A stretch of DNA of 64,000 nt, taken from assembly GCF_000376805.1 (NCBI RefSeq), contig NZ_AQXT01000002.1, positions 2,480,001 to 2,544,000 of the forward strand. The letters are read 5' to 3'. Shown piece after piece: positions 56,147-63,140 of the stretch. The notes beneath the pieces were generated by a model. The model saw only the letters and a program-made list of their open reading frames with translations. It was not told where the DNA came from and searched no databases. The stretch's first letter is position 1; every line of letters begins with the position of its first letter. The position numbers and the translations under genes are program-made. This DNA comes from Henriciella marina DSM 19595 (GTDB taxonomy: Bacteria > Pseudomonadota > Alphaproteobacteria > Caulobacterales > Hyphomonadaceae).

Positions 56147-56180
56147 AAAAGGCGCCATGGCCAAACCACAGCGCCTTTTC
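56147..56180. terminator. Terminator between convergent genes
   Basis: A 9-bp stem (AAAAGGCGC / GCGCCTTTT) spans a 15-base loop, with A-run and T-run on opposite strands so that it could serve both. It sits between the methyltransferase (plus) and trcR (minus) stops. Confidence 0.8.
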
Positions 56181-56199
56181 CAGTTCGTGAAAAGCTGAT

Positions 56200-56877
56200 C
56201 TAGCCTTTGAAGTTCGAGAAAATGTCGTCGGCGTTCGGCTCTGCGCCGTCGCGGGAGTCTGGATCGACAGCTTCACTTGCCGCATCGGTGTCGGCGGCAG
56301 GTTTGAGGCCGGGGCCATCTTCCTGCTTGCCAGCTTGGGCGTCCATCTTCCGGCGCTTGTCGACCGCCTTGTTGACGACCTCATCAAGCTCGATCTGCGA
56401 ACAGAGGCCGAGGGTCACAGGGTCGACCGGCTTGATGTTCTGCGAGTTCCAGTGGCTCTTGTCGCGCACATTGGTGATCGTCGCCTTGGTCGTGCCGATC
56501 AGTTTGGAGATCTGCGCATCTGAGACTTCAGGGTGGTTGCGGATGAACCAGGCGATCGCGTCCGGCTTGTCCTGGCGGCGAGCGACAGGCGTGTAGCGGG
56601 CGCCCTTGCGCTTTGGCTGCGGGATGTGCGCGATCTTGGATTCGGCCTTTCTGAGGCGATACTCGGCATCCTTCTCACCCTTGAGGATTTCGTCACGTGT
56701 GAGCTCACCGCCAGAGATCGGATCGACGCCGCGCATGTTTTCGGCCACGTCGCCGTCGGCAATGCCCTTTACCTCAAGCTTGTGGAGACCGCAGAACTCG
56801 GCGACCTGCTCAAACGAAAGCGTGGTGTTGTCGATCAGCCAGACGGCGGTTGCCTTCGGCATCAGAATATCGGCCAT
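56200..56877 (-). CDS. trcR: Cell cycle transcriptional regulator TrcR (DUF1013)
   Basis: From ATG 56877 (GGAG upstream) the protein is 225 residues. It begins MADILMPKATAVWLIDNTTL, the DUF1013 start. The HTH-like core carries PEVSDAQISKLIGTTKATIT, with KSHWNSQNIKPVDPVTLGLC (partial: DPVTLGLC) next. In Caulobacter relatives this protein is linked to the cell-cycle network. The C-terminal third is acidic and disordered. A long GC-rich hairpin lies 35 bases upstream of the ATG. Confidence 0.92.
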   Translation of the reverse strand: MADILMPKATAVWLIDNTTLSFEQVAEFCGLHKLEVKGIADGDVAENMRGVDPISGGELTRDEILKGEKDAEYRLRKAESKIAHIPQPKRKGARYTPVARRQDKPDAIAWFIRNHPEVSDAQISKLIGTTKATITNVRDKSHWNSQNIKPVDPVTLGLCSQIELDEVVNKAVDKRRKMDAQAGKQEDGPGLKPAADTDAASEAVDPDSRDGAEPNADDIFSNFKG

Positions 56878-56911
56878 TGCGGGCTCCATCATGCTGGTCC
56901 CAGAAACGCAG

Positions 56912-56936
56912 CCGCCCGGCCTTTCGGGCCGGGCGG
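56912..56936 (-). promoter_or_regulatory. GC-rich stem-loop in the trcR leader
   Basis: CCGCCCGGCC and GGCCGGGCGG form a perfect 10-bp stem around a five-base loop, 35 bases upstream of the trcR start. It would sit in the trcR 5' leader or form part of its promoter. No U-run makes it a normal terminator in either direction. Confidence 0.55.
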
Positions 56937-57094
56937 TCAGGTTCCAGAACGGGAAAAATTCCTAACAGCCCCCAGTATAGGCCGCCTCACTTCTTTTGAA
57001 AAGTCAGGCTTTGTAGTGAGAAAAACCTGTTTACGATGCGCCGACCCCATCCCATCATCTCCGTTAGGAGATTTCAGCGCCGAGCGGAGCTTTG

Positions 57095-58027
57095 ATGCGA
57101 AAGATATTCTTTTATGGAAACTGCCAGTTGCTGGCGCTTCACGACCTTTTGACGCCGGTTCTCAAGGCGCACGGCTTTACGCCCGTCCATGTCGAGGAAG
57201 TCTACAAGATGACCCCGGCCGATGAGGAGGCCTCCCTTAAGGCGGCGGCCGAGGCTGAGCTGATGATCTGCCAGCCGGTCATAGAAAAGCCGAACAGGCC
57301 GTCGACCCCGGCGCTTCAGACGCTGTCGGCGTCCTCGCTGGTGATCCCCAGCATTCACTTTACCGGTTACCATCCAAACTTGCAGCTTCTCTGGAGTCCG
57401 CAAAAGCGCGGGACTGGGTGCCTGTCGACCTGGGCGCTTGTGCGCGCAGGGTTCGGCCCCAAAGCCTGTGAGGCGGCCCTTCTGGACCCCGGTGCCTTCG
57501 ACGCAGAAGACGTGCGCACCTATGCGGCCGGGTCCATGGCCGAACTCAAGCGCCGCGAGCGCAAAGACGGCATCGATATTCCAATGAGCGATGTTCTGGA
57601 GACCAGCAGCGCGCGGGCGCTTTACACGATCAATCATCCGACACGGGACGTCATGGTCATCCTCTGCGATCGCATTCTGGATGAGTTGACCACGCGTGGA
57701 CTGCTCCCAAAGGGGCTGCCCGGTCTGGCGCGGGACGCGCATTTCGAGCAGGCGATGAGTTCTCTCGATTTTATCGATCACCGGCCGCTGCCGACGGTCG
57801 CAAAGGCGCTCGGTGTCGATGGACCGGTCGCTTCCCGTAATGGAATGATCGTCAGCCGCGAGCGTTTCACCCTCGAGGGCGCATCGCCGCTTCAGGCGCT
57901 GACAATACCGAAGCTCGCAAGGCAGTACGCCAGAGAGCTGGAGCAAACAGGTTGGGATGACCGCATCGCCGAGAATGACAGGCTGGCGGACGCGATTCCA
58001 CGGCCAAAGGTGCTGGCGACGGCTTAG
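57095..58027 (+). CDS. WcbI-like polysaccharide biosynthesis protein
   Basis: This 310-residue protein begins MRKIFFYGNCQLLALHDLL, the WcbI hallmark in which Gly8-Asn9-Cys10 forms a putative acyl/CoA site. VIPSIHFTGYHPNLQLLW and YTINHPTRDVMVILCDRIL (quoted in part: TINHPTRDV) are other family blocks. WcbI acts in capsule biosynthesis as a possible acetyltransferase. No capsule cluster is nearby. An in-frame TTG just before the ATG is an alternative. It is divergent from trcR across 217 bases. Confidence 0.85.
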   Translation: MRKIFFYGNCQLLALHDLLTPVLKAHGFTPVHVEEVYKMTPADEEASLKAAAEAELMICQPVIEKPNRPSTPALQTLSASSLVIPSIHFTGYHPNLQLLWSPQKRGTGCLSTWALVRAGFGPKACEAALLDPGAFDAEDVRTYAAGSMAELKRRERKDGIDIPMSDVLETSSARALYTINHPTRDVMVILCDRILDELTTRGLLPKGLPGLARDAHFEQAMSSLDFIDHRPLPTVAKALGVDGPVASRNGMIVSRERFTLEGASPLQALTIPKLARQYARELEQTGWDDRIAENDRLADAIPRPKVLATA

Positions 58028-58192
58028 GACTATGTAAGGGGGGGGATGGCCGCGGGTCGCGCTTCGCGGTCAGGCTCAAGAGCGGAAAGTCCCTAAAAAT
58101 CGCTAGTATTGTACGAAGCGGGCGGGCTGGAAAGGTCGGCTTTGTGGTGTCGGGCGCGATCCGAAGTTTGTTGCGGCAAATAAGCCCGGAAC

Positions 58193-58205
58193 AGGTGATT
58201 CACCT
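58193..58205. promoter_or_regulatory. Palindrome, candidate operator of the TA-like module
   Basis: AGGTGATTCACCT is a perfect 13-base palindrome 55 bases before the first gene of the module. A second half-site TTCACCT lies at 58229-58235, close to a possible -10 (TATCAT at 58235-58240) with TTCATA at 58211 as a weak -35. This fits autorepression by the downstream HTH protein, but it is inference. The rest of the 233-base upstream gap shows no gene. Confidence 0.5.
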
Positions 58206-58260
58206 AGACGTTCATACCGCATTAATGCTTCACCTATCATATTGACAGGAGCGGCATATC

Positions 58261-58611
58261 ATGATGATAGGAGGAATGGCTGATGATTTGAAACGCGTTA
58301 CCCAGTTTCTGCCTAGAGTGGATAGGATCGAGTCTCGTATTAGAGAGCTCGCTCAAGACTCATTTAACGTGCTGATTAAGACGCAGCATGCGGCGGAGAG
58401 GCAGGATGAGCGCGGTATCACAGACAAAATGATCTTCGATGTCCTGAGAAAGGGATTCATCGACGGTGATATTCGTTCCGGTTCAGAGCCGGGCGAATGG
58501 AAGTGTAAAATGACACGTAAAGTAAACGGGAGTCGGGAAGTCGGAGTTGTCTCGGTGCTTATTCGGGACCAACGAATTCTCGTCATTACAGCGGAATGGG
58601 AAGATTTATAA
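58261..58611 (+). CDS. DUF4258-like putative toxin
   Basis: The 116-residue protein (AGGAG nine bases upstream) resembles the DUF4258 family. LIKTQHAAERQDERGITDKM (His43, Glu46-Arg47, Arg51) is the typical conserved block, and QRILVITAEWEDL ends the fold. Such proteins are often encoded in front of an HTH antitoxin. Composition differs from neighbours: lower GC, many AGA/AGG codons. The start at 58261 or 58264 is equally possible. Its stop overlaps the next start by one base. Toxicity is inferred, not shown. Confidence 0.75.
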   Translation: MMIGGMADDLKRVTQFLPRVDRIESRIRELAQDSFNVLIKTQHAAERQDERGITDKMIFDVLRKGFIDGDIRSGSEPGEWKCKMTRKVNGSREVGVVSVLIRDQRILVITAEWEDL

Positions 58612-59150
58612 TGGAGGACGTGAACAGGCACTATTCTTTCGGCAAACCAGCCGAAAGGGAGCCTTACCACTACGTACAATGCGGATTGGACAATGTTTTC
58701 CTCTACGACGGCTATGAGCTGGAATGCATTGATGAAGAAGAATACGTCCGCGTCAGGAATGTTGAGGAGCTATGGAAAGGTATTGGTATTTCCGTGGCTA
58801 CCGAAGCGCGAGAGCTTCAGCCAAAGGAAATTAGATTCCTGAGGAATCATATGGAGTTAACTCAAGACGACTTGGCTAAGAAGTTGGGAGTTGAGCCCCA
58901 AACGTTAGCTCGTTGGGAGAAAAGCCAAACCAAGCTCCCCGGGCCGGCAGACTTGGCTATACGCACACTTTTTCTTACGTCCCCGGCTGCCCAGCCCGAG
59001 GGAAGCGAAATCATCGGACGGCTCTTCAAAGTAATTGAAGACCGCGAAAACAATATACCACGAGACTTCAGTGCTATAAATTTTATCCGGTGTATGGAGG
59101 GATGGAAAAGGAAAAATGATGATAACCAGTTGGAATTGACTGGAGTCTAA
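58611..59150 (+). CDS. XRE-family putative antitoxin (YgiT/MqsA-like)
   Basis: The 179-residue protein has an N-terminal part with YVQCGLDNVFLYDGYELE, as in MqsA/YgiT-like antitoxins, and an HTH domain at about 70-106 (MELTQDDLAKKLGVEPQTLA, then RWEKSQTKLPGPADLAIR). The 60 residues after the HTH are polar and of unknown role, longer than usual. The start overlaps the toxin stop (TAATG). Low GC and rare codons continue here. It probably binds the upstream palindrome. Confidence 0.82.
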   Translation: MEDVNRHYSFGKPAEREPYHYVQCGLDNVFLYDGYELECIDEEEYVRVRNVEELWKGIGISVATEARELQPKEIRFLRNHMELTQDDLAKKLGVEPQTLARWEKSQTKLPGPADLAIRTLFLTSPAAQPEGSEIIGRLFKVIEDRENNIPRDFSAINFIRCMEGWKRKNDDNQLELTGV

Positions 59151-59194
59151 GAACGCAAAGAAGGGGTGGATGCCGTGACTGCGGCATCTGCTTC

Positions 59195-59917
59195 TCACAA
59201 GCTCAGCCTGTGACCCTCATCTTTCATCACGACGATGTCGGCATGGTCGCGGAGGGGAAGGATGTGGTTTTCGAGGTTGGGGAGGTTGATCTTCTGCCAG
59301 ACTTCGGTGCGCGCGAACTCCCGGGCTTCGGTTTCGCTCATGCCGCGAAAGCGCCGGTAGAAAGAGGCCGGGTCATCTGCAGCGGCATGCCAGAAGCGCA
59401 TGAAGCGGTCGAGGAACCAGGTTTCGATATGTTCTGTCCTGGCATCCAGGTAGACGAACAGGTCGGGCTCTCCGGAGCAACGATCACCCGAAGACGGCGG
59501 GGTAAAGCCGAGCCCTTCCAGAACCAGGATGTCGGGCGGGCCGACAGTCCGCGACAGGGCCGGGTCGATGTCATAGGTTTCGTGGCTGTGGGCGGGAAAC
59601 TCTGTCGGCAAAAGCCTGATCCGCGCGATCGCAGCGGCCATCGCGGCACTGTGATAGCTCTCCGGGAAACCCTTGCGCATCATCAGGCTGCGCTCTTCCA
59701 GAACGGCATTCGGATAGAGAAACCCGTCCGTCGAGATCGTTTCAACGGTCAGCGTTCCGGAAAGCTCATCGAGCAATTGGGCGGCGAGGGTCGTTTTTCC
59801 ACATGCGACCGATCCGGTCAGGGCCACAATAAGCGGGCAGTTTTCAGTGCGCTCGCGCCTTATCCTGTCTGCAAGCTGGAGATGGCTGGCGTCCGGGGAT
59901 GAGGCGAGGGGCGGCAT
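59195..59917 (-). CDS. coaA: Type I pantothenate kinase
   Basis: The enzyme phosphorylates pantothenate, the first step of CoA synthesis. The 240-residue protein has the P-loop LTGSVACGKTTLA, and TDGFLYPNAVLEERSLMMRK and KGFPESYHS are CoaA-specific. The C-terminal NLPNLENHILPLRDHADIV is close to the family's NLPNL-NI block. It is about 75 residues shorter than E. coli CoaA, mostly at the N-terminus, but all catalytic blocks remain. It may be a divergent CoaA or a related kinase. Confidence 0.85.
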   Translation of the reverse strand: MPPLASSPDASHLQLADRIRRERTENCPLIVALTGSVACGKTTLAAQLLDELSGTLTVETISTDGFLYPNAVLEERSLMMRKGFPESYHSAAMAAAIARIRLLPTEFPAHSHETYDIDPALSRTVGPPDILVLEGLGFTPPSSGDRCSGEPDLFVYLDARTEHIETWFLDRFMRFWHAAADDPASFYRRFRGMSETEAREFARTEVWQKINLPNLENHILPLRDHADIVVMKDEGHRLSL

Positions 59918-60069
59918 CAGCGGCGCAATCCAAGGCCTGGCGCGGTCTGTCCGGCATCACGGTCCAGGGTCTGAACGGTTTGCAGCTGAGTGTTCATTGG
60001 GCGGCTCCACCTAGGGGGCGCATCGTATTCCGGGGGGGCAGAGGGAAATTAACGGTCGAAAACGGCGCC

Positions 60070-60966
60070 TCAGGCCTCAACTCTTCTGCTGGCGGCCGTA
60101 ATGGACGCCATGAGAACAGAGTCGCGAAACGGTTTTGAGACCACGGGACATTTGCTCAGACGGTCTGGCAGGTCTTCGAGCTCTTCATAGCCGGTGCAGA
60201 AAACGACCGGCACGCCCTGATCCACCAGCTTCTCAGCCAGATCATATGATTTCGTTCCGCCTAAATTGGTATCGAGCAGCGCGATATCGGGAAGGCCATG
60301 CTGAAGCTCACGTTCGGCGCTGGCAATTGTCATGGCCGGGCCGATGACATCATAGCCTGCATCGGAAAGACGCATCTCCAGATCGAGCGCCGTCATCGGC
60401 TCATCTTCAACGACGAGAATTCGGGTCCGCCGCGTCGAGCGCAGGGGAGATTGTTGAGAAGACGACACCGAATTCGCCAATTCAGTTTCCAGAGTTGCGC
60501 CCGGCTTGATTTCTATCTTCGTGGGAAGCGTGGGTGAAGACCAGTCCCAATCAGAATCGATAATCTCATCGATCTGATCTGTGACATCCATATTGGTGCC
60601 GAACCAGAAGCGGATGGTTCCTGTCTCATCGCGGACAGGCTGAGCCTCTGACAGGAACCAGCTATAGCGGCCATCCTTGGCGCGGAGCGGAAACAGGTCT
60701 TCCCAGGGGTTGCCGGCGGCGAATGCCTTGTTGATCCGGTCGACAACGCGATCAACGTGATCGGGGTGATGAACGCTTTGCCAGCCCCAGCCATGCACCT
60801 CGTCCAGCGTGGTGCCGGTATAGTCGAACCAGCGCTTATTGTACCAGTAGATAGCCCCGTCAGCGTCTGCGACCCAGGCAAGCCTTGGCATGCGTTCGGC
60901 CCGCTGCCTGAAATCGGTTTCGAGGTCAGTCGGGTCATCCCCGAAGTTTTGCATTCTCTGTCCCAT
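60070..60966 (-). CDS. PAS domain-receiver protein without output domain
   Basis: From ATG 60966 (GGAG upstream) the protein is 298 residues. The PAS domain (about 20-135) has WYNKRWFDYTGTTLDEVHGW and a C-terminal RFWFGTNMDVTDQ (PAS_3-like). After a linker, the receiver (about 180-298) has ILVVEDEPMTALDLE, phosphoacceptor Asp232 in IALLDTNLGG, and VVSKPFRD. The receiver resembles those linked to HWE/HisKA_2 kinases. No kinase or DNA-binding domain is fused, so a partner must be elsewhere. A GTG start at 61032 is an alternative. Confidence 0.87.
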   Translation of the reverse strand: MGQRMQNFGDDPTDLETDFRQRAERMPRLAWVADADGAIYWYNKRWFDYTGTTLDEVHGWGWQSVHHPDHVDRVVDRINKAFAAGNPWEDLFPLRAKDGRYSWFLSEAQPVRDETGTIRFWFGTNMDVTDQIDEIIDSDWDWSSPTLPTKIEIKPGATLETELANSVSSSQQSPLRSTRRTRILVVEDEPMTALDLEMRLSDAGYDVIGPAMTIASAERELQHGLPDIALLDTNLGGTKSYDLAEKLVDQGVPVVFCTGYEELEDLPDRLSKCPVVSKPFRDSVLMASITAASRRVEA

Positions 60967-61133
60967 GAAAGGCTCCGGTCGCGTCAGGGAGGTGAATGTC
61001 TTGGCCCAGCGAAGATCTACACTATCGCACACTTATGACGTGTATTGAAGCCTTCCGCACCAGTCTGAGAAAGGAATTTTCAAATTTTAATTTTTAGCCG
61101 GTGGAGCAAGAGTTTGCCGCCTAATGCAGGGCC

Positions 61134-62111
61134 TCAGCCGACTTCGAGCAATAATTTGCCGATGTGGCCCCCTTTTTCCATTGCCGCCTGCGCGGCTTCA
61201 GCTTCGGCGATGGGGTAGACCTTCTCAATGACCGGCTTGATCTCGCCACTGGCGACCTTGGGCCAGAACCGTTCCTCGATGGCGGCGCGGATCTCAGCCT
61301 TCTCTTCGGCAGAACGGGCCCGCAACGTCGTGCCCGTCAGGATCAGGCGTTTGACCATGAGATAGATGAGGTCGAGCTCGACCTTTGAGCCATTAAGATA
61401 GGCGATGTTGCAGATGCGCCCGTTCACGCGCGCCGCCGAAATGTTTTTCTGGACATACTCGCCGCCAACCATGTCGAGGATGACATCCGCGCCGCCGCCT
61501 TCCTTGACGACTGTCTCGAAGTCCTCGGTCTTGTAATTGATCGTGTGTGTTGCGCCGAGCGCCTTTGCGGCGGCGCACTTTTCGTCCGATCCGGCGGTCG
61601 TCCAGATCTTGGCGGCGCCAGCTTCCTTCAGCATCTGGATGGCCATCGACCCGATACCGGATGTGCCGCCATGGACAAGGACGCTTTCGCCTTCCTTAAA
61701 GGCCGAGCGCATGAAGACGTTGGCGTAGACGGTCATCATCGCTTCGGGCAGGGCGGCTGCCTCTGTCAGGGACAGGTTTTCCGGCACAGGCAGGAGCGAG
61801 CCTTCATCGACGGCGCAAAACTCCGCATAGCCGCCGCCTGCGAGCAGGGCGCAGGCCCGGTCGCCTTCTTTCCAGCGGGTGACCTTCTCGCCAACCGCGA
61901 CGATCGTGCCAGCACATTCAAGGCCCATGATCTGCGACGCGCCGGGCGGCGGGGGATATTTGCCAGCGCGCTGGACAAGGTCTGCGCGGTTAAGCCCGGC
62001 CGCGGCAACTTTCACCAGAACGTCATGCGCGCCAATCTCCGGGCGGTCCACATCAGCGAGTTTGAGGGCTTCGCCTTCTTTGGCCACGATGGCCTTCATC
62101 TGGTCGGTCAT
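61134..62111 (-). CDS. NAD(P)H quinone oxidoreductase (MDR family)
   Basis: The 325-residue protein is a zinc-free medium-chain reductase of the quinone oxidoreductase type. GLNRADLVQRAGKYPPPPGA (quoted in part: RADLVQRAGKYPPPPGA) marks the substrate side. VLVHGGTSGIGSMAIQML (about 147-164) is the NAD(P) site. Typical substrates are quinones or enones. ATG 62111 fits family starts; the long upstream frame to 62390 is antisense to DUF1192 and is rejected. The divergent DUF1192 neighbour is common in alphaproteobacteria. Confidence 0.92.
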   Translation of the reverse strand: MTDQMKAIVAKEGEALKLADVDRPEIGAHDVLVKVAAAGLNRADLVQRAGKYPPPPGASQIMGLECAGTIVAVGEKVTRWKEGDRACALLAGGGYAEFCAVDEGSLLPVPENLSLTEAAALPEAMMTVYANVFMRSAFKEGESVLVHGGTSGIGSMAIQMLKEAGAAKIWTTAGSDEKCAAAKALGATHTINYKTEDFETVVKEGGGADVILDMVGGEYVQKNISAARVNGRICNIAYLNGSKVELDLIYLMVKRLILTGTTLRARSAEEKAEIRAAIEERFWPKVASGEIKPVIEKVYPIAEAEAAQAAMEKGGHIGKLLLEVG

Positions 62112-62226
62112 ATCATCATCCCGTCTCTGGTGCTTTGCGGTGCGCGGCGGATTTCCGCTTGATTTCAGGACGTGTCTGTCCTTGCCTTGAGGGGGGAAGA
62201 CGTAAGCGCGCATGGAGGCCCGATCA

Positions 62227-62397
62227 ATGTTTGAAGAAGAACAGGCCAGTAACCCAAAGCTGGACCTTGAAAGATTGTCAGTCGATGAGCTGAAAGAGCG
62301 GATCGAGGTGCTGAAGGCCGATATCGCGGCGTGTGAAGCGGAAATCGAGAAGAAGCAGGCGCACAAATCGGCAGCCGATGACATCTTCAAGAGCTGA
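62227..62397 (+). CDS. DUF1192 small protein
   Basis: The 56-residue protein reads LDLERLSVDELKERIEVLKA, the DUF1192 block, and continues as a helical Lys/Glu-rich stretch. ATG 62227 has GGAGG eight bases upstream. The earlier ATG at 62212 would put the RBS inside the gene. The function is unknown. It is divergent from the quinone oxidoreductase gene. Confidence 0.9.
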   Translation: MFEEEQASNPKLDLERLSVDELKERIEVLKADIAACEAEIEKKQAHKSAADDIFKS

Positions 62398-62412
62398 ATG
62401 AGAAGCCCGATC

Positions 62413-62426
62413 TTAAGACCCCTTAA
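62413..62426 (+). promoter_or_regulatory. TTAA-N6-TTAA motif upstream of rcdA
   Basis: Two TTAA boxes are separated by six bases (GACCCC). CtrA sites normally have seven, so this is a near-match only. It lies about 65 bases before the rcdA ATG. It also forms part of ACCCCTTAAAGGGGT, a small palindrome that could be a hairpin instead. Confidence 0.35.
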
Positions 62427-62489
62427 AGGGGTGGAGACCTAGGTTCGAAGAGACGCCGGCCTGCCGGATGATGACGCTGAGGGGTAAGA

Positions 62490-63035
62490 ATGGCTGCCAT
62501 TTCCAGTCAACAGACCGACATTGATGCGCAACCGGACTTTGCCGGCAGCCGGGTGTTCGACAAGGTGTTTGCCGAAGGCATGGCGCTGGTTGAGCGCACC
62601 GCGACCTATCTCGATGGCCCCGGCCGCGACATGTCACGCAGGCTGCCGCGCGAAGCGGGTCTGACCTATGCGGCCTGGAGCATGGAGCTGACCGCGCGCC
62701 TGATGCAGGCGGCAAGCTGGCTGGTCATGCAGCGGGCGGTTCGCGATGGCGACATGTCGCGTGATGATGCCCTGTCGCCAAAATACAGGATCAGCCGGGA
62801 TGGCCCGGCTCTGGAAGCGGCGGCGCAGCGTGGCAGCGGGCTGCCGGACAGTTTCCTCGATCTCGTCGAGAATGCCGAGGCGCTGTACAGCCGGATCTGC
62901 CGGCTGGATGAAGCGATCTATCTCGGTGAGGCAGGCCATGTCGAAGGCCCGGTCAACCGGCAGCTGGAAGAACTGGAACATGCTGCCCAGCAAGGCGCTT
63001 TTGATCCTCTGCGCGTCTGGGGCCGAGCCCGGTAA
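62490..63035 (+). CDS. rcdA: RcdA-like protein (DUF1465)
   Basis: The 181-residue protein matches DUF1465, the family of Caulobacter RcdA, an adaptor for ClpXP-dependent CtrA degradation at the cell pole. DKVFAEGMALVERTATYLD (about 24-42) and YAAWSMELTARLMQAASWL (about 60-78) are family helices, with VMQRAVRDGDMS following. The C-terminal part is helical and ends in a disordered Arg-rich tail. Assignment of the CtrA role is by homology. Confidence 0.88.
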   Translation: MAAISSQQTDIDAQPDFAGSRVFDKVFAEGMALVERTATYLDGPGRDMSRRLPREAGLTYAAWSMELTARLMQAASWLVMQRAVRDGDMSRDDALSPKYRISRDGPALEAAAQRGSGLPDSFLDLVENAEALYSRICRLDEAIYLGEAGHVEGPVNRQLEELEHAAQQGAFDPLRVWGRAR

Positions 63036-63140
63036 AAGCCCGTTTCCGTGCGGTAATTTCCGCATTCAGATGAAATTTTACACATTAGTAGAACGCGATT
63101 TTGACCGACCGGGCAGATAAGGACGTCTGGAGGGCGCCTT

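Noticed and set aside
62112-62390. Long N-terminal extension of the quinone oxidoreductase
   Set aside because: It is antisense to DUF1192, Ser/Arg-rich, and homologues start near ATG 62111.
62435-62465. GGTTCGAA-like stretch suggesting a tRNA T-arm
   Set aside because: No matching acceptor stem, anticodon arm or D-arm can be drawn around it.
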